From Mayfieldus sp038329895 (lineage in GTDB: Bacteria > Actinomycetota > Thermoleophilia > Solirubrobacterales > 70-9), in contig JBBQNM010000061.1 in NCBI GenBank assembly GCA_038329895.1, positions 1 to 13,337 on the forward strand: DNA of 13,337 bases. The letters run 5' to 3'. A program made the position numbers and the translations under genes. Of the stretch, positions 12,830 to 13,337 are shown in pieces (position 1 is the first letter of the stretch; every line of letters starts with the position of its first letter). The notes beneath the pieces are model-generated. The model was not told where the DNA came from. It ran no database searches and worked only from the letters and a program-made list of their open reading frames with translations.

Positions 12830-13171
12830 CCACAGCTCCGGTGCTCTTTACCCGCCGCCTAGGCTTCGCCGTCCGATTCGGGTGGTCTAGCTCGCGGGAG
12901 GCATGGGAGGCGGTGTCCCGACCTGCGGCGCCGATTGGTCCTCGAGCAAGAACGGTGGCCAATCCTCCGTGGTCAACAAATATGAGCAGTGGATCGGGCC
13001 TGATAGGCAAGCGCGGAGCGCAGAGGATCGAATAGGCCGGGAGAGAGCTTGCCCGTGAAAAGGATTGCGAACCAGCCGATCAGCCCAATGACGCCACTCG
13101 GATCGATGGACGGATAACCCGGCCACAGCGACCAATAACCTTTGAAGCCCTGCCTGAGGCAGGCACGCTCG
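12830..13171. other. Gene-poor stretch apart from a decayed membrane gene
   Basis: About 340 bases lie between the RDD stop and the aminotransferase start. I see no intact gene, RNA gene or clear terminator. The only coding traces are on the minus strand and belong to the DUF4389-like pseudogene described separately. The aminotransferase promoter must lie at the right end of this stretch, but no convincing -35/-10 pair was found. Confidence 0.5.
12887..13140 (-). pseudogene. Frameshifted remnant of a DUF4389-type membrane protein
   Basis: Two minus-strand frames each hold part of one recognisable family pattern. The first (about 13110 to 12976) reads VIGLIGWFAILFTGKLSPGL and then FDPLRSALAYQARSTA before a TGA. 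This matches the DUF4389 signature (WFAILFTGRxPRGLFDF followed by a helix with RWxxRV). The next frame picks up at about 12990 with SYLLTTEDWPPFLLEDQSAP, matching the family's usual YxxLLTDxYPPFSLE, and ends at TAG 12887-12889. One missing base (or an equivalent change) near 12980-12990 would join them. The N-terminal half of the domain is not recognisable upstream of about 13140, where the aminotransferase gene begins on the other strand, so the gene is truncated as well as shifted. An assembly or sequencing error could explain the shift but not the missing N-terminus. Confidence 0.65.
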
Positions 13172-13337
13172 ATGAACCCCGGAATCTTCAACAAGGAGTA
13201 CCTGATGACCGCCGGCCCGACGCCGTTGCCGCCGCGGGTGTCACAGGTGATGGCGGAGCCGATCACCTATCACCGCGCCCCAGCCTTCGTGGAGGTCTAC
13301 GAGCGCGTTCTGGAACGCCTGCCGAAGGTGTTCCAGA
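13172..13337 (+). CDS. Class V aminotransferase, alanine-glyoxylate/serine-pyruvate type, N-terminal part (3' truncated by window)
   Basis: The frame runs from ATG at 13172 to the window edge, giving 55 residues. It begins MNPGIFNKEYLMTAGPTPLP, continues PRVSQVMAEPITYHR and then APAFVEVYERVLERLPKVFQ. The phrase L(M)TAGPTPLPP...HR.PAF...V..RL...FQ is the standard N-terminus of PLP-dependent class V aminotransferases such as alanine-glyoxylate, serine-pyruvate and related (S)-ureidoglycine-glyoxylate enzymes. The PLP-binding lysine lies beyond the window, so substrate cannot be told. ATG at 13172 is preferred over ATG at 13205 because homologues have residues before TAGPTP; GAGGCAGG at about 13155-13162 is a fair RBS. 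It is divergent from the DUF4389-like remnant. In a Ser/Gly or glyoxylate context, serA often follows such a gene, but that is outside the view. Confidence 0.85.
   Translation, partial: MNPGIFNKEYLMTAGPTPLPPRVSQVMAEPITYHRAPAFVEVYERVLERLPKVFQ

Noticed and set aside
12841..13035. Plus-strand 64-codon frame after the RDD gene
   Set aside because: No RBS, no recognisable motif, and it is antisense to the DUF4389-like remnant.
12973..13266. Minus-strand 97-codon frame as an intact gene
   Set aside because: Its first third is antisense to the aminotransferase start, and only the middle resembles a family; better explained as part of a frameshifted remnant.
1..13337. CRISPR array, tRNA/rRNA genes, insertion sequences, defence or biosynthetic gene cluster
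   Set aside because: No regular repeats, cloverleaf candidates, transposase motifs, nuclease-type defence proteins or large synthases were seen on either strand.

Overview
The window looks like a chromosomal segment of a high-GC actinobacterium, most likely class Thermoleophilia (Solirubrobacterales or Gaiellales). I infer this from the high GC and G/C-rich third codon positions, the many GTG and TTG starts, actinobacterial-type menaquinone proteins, and a secreted protein with an N-terminus (MPRRLRRPSPATA, then SVGT-QLK repeats) of a type I associate with Thermoleophilia. No rRNA, tRNA, CRISPR array, transposase or phage gene was seen.

Layout. (1) 2-244 is the 3' end of ilvN, the acetolactate synthase regulatory subunit. 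(2) 288-9397 holds the classical menaquinone (MenF) pathway in three blocks. menF is on + just after ilvN. menB-menA-menC-menD form a tightly packed operon on - (8011 down to 3427). menE is on +, divergent from menB. Between menF and menD sit two envelope genes unrelated to quinones: a repeat-bearing exported protein (1692-2276, -) and a TolB-like beta-propeller protein (2416-3426, +). (3) 9411-10812 holds a small NTF2/SnoaL-like protein and ilvC, which closes the branched-chain amino acid locus that began with ilvN. (4) 10819-11571 (-) has a small coiled-coil protein and a cupin. (5) 11668-12829 (+) has two membrane proteins, one with a triplicated DUF4234-like unit and one RDD protein, in sequence visibly poorer in GC. 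(6) 12887-13140 (-) is the frameshifted remnant of a DUF4389-type membrane protein. (7) 13172 to the end is the start of a class V aminotransferase of the alanine-glyoxylate type.

How the genes work together. MenF makes isochorismate from chorismate. MenD adds the succinyl semialdehyde unit, MenC forms o-succinylbenzoate, MenE activates it with CoA, MenB closes the naphthoate ring and MenA prenylates it at the membrane. MenH, the DHNA-CoA thioesterase and the MenG/UbiE methyltransferase are not in the window. IlvN and IlvC belong to valine/isoleucine/leucine synthesis.

The most notable points are: the men locus inside an apparent ilvN...ilvC arrangement; two convergent gene pairs whose stop codons touch with no spacer; the three-repeat membrane protein; and the DUF4389 pseudogene. 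I do not see a convincing new multi-gene system. The uncharacterised parts most worth a look are the NTF2-like gene beside menE and the membrane-protein patch at 11668-13140.
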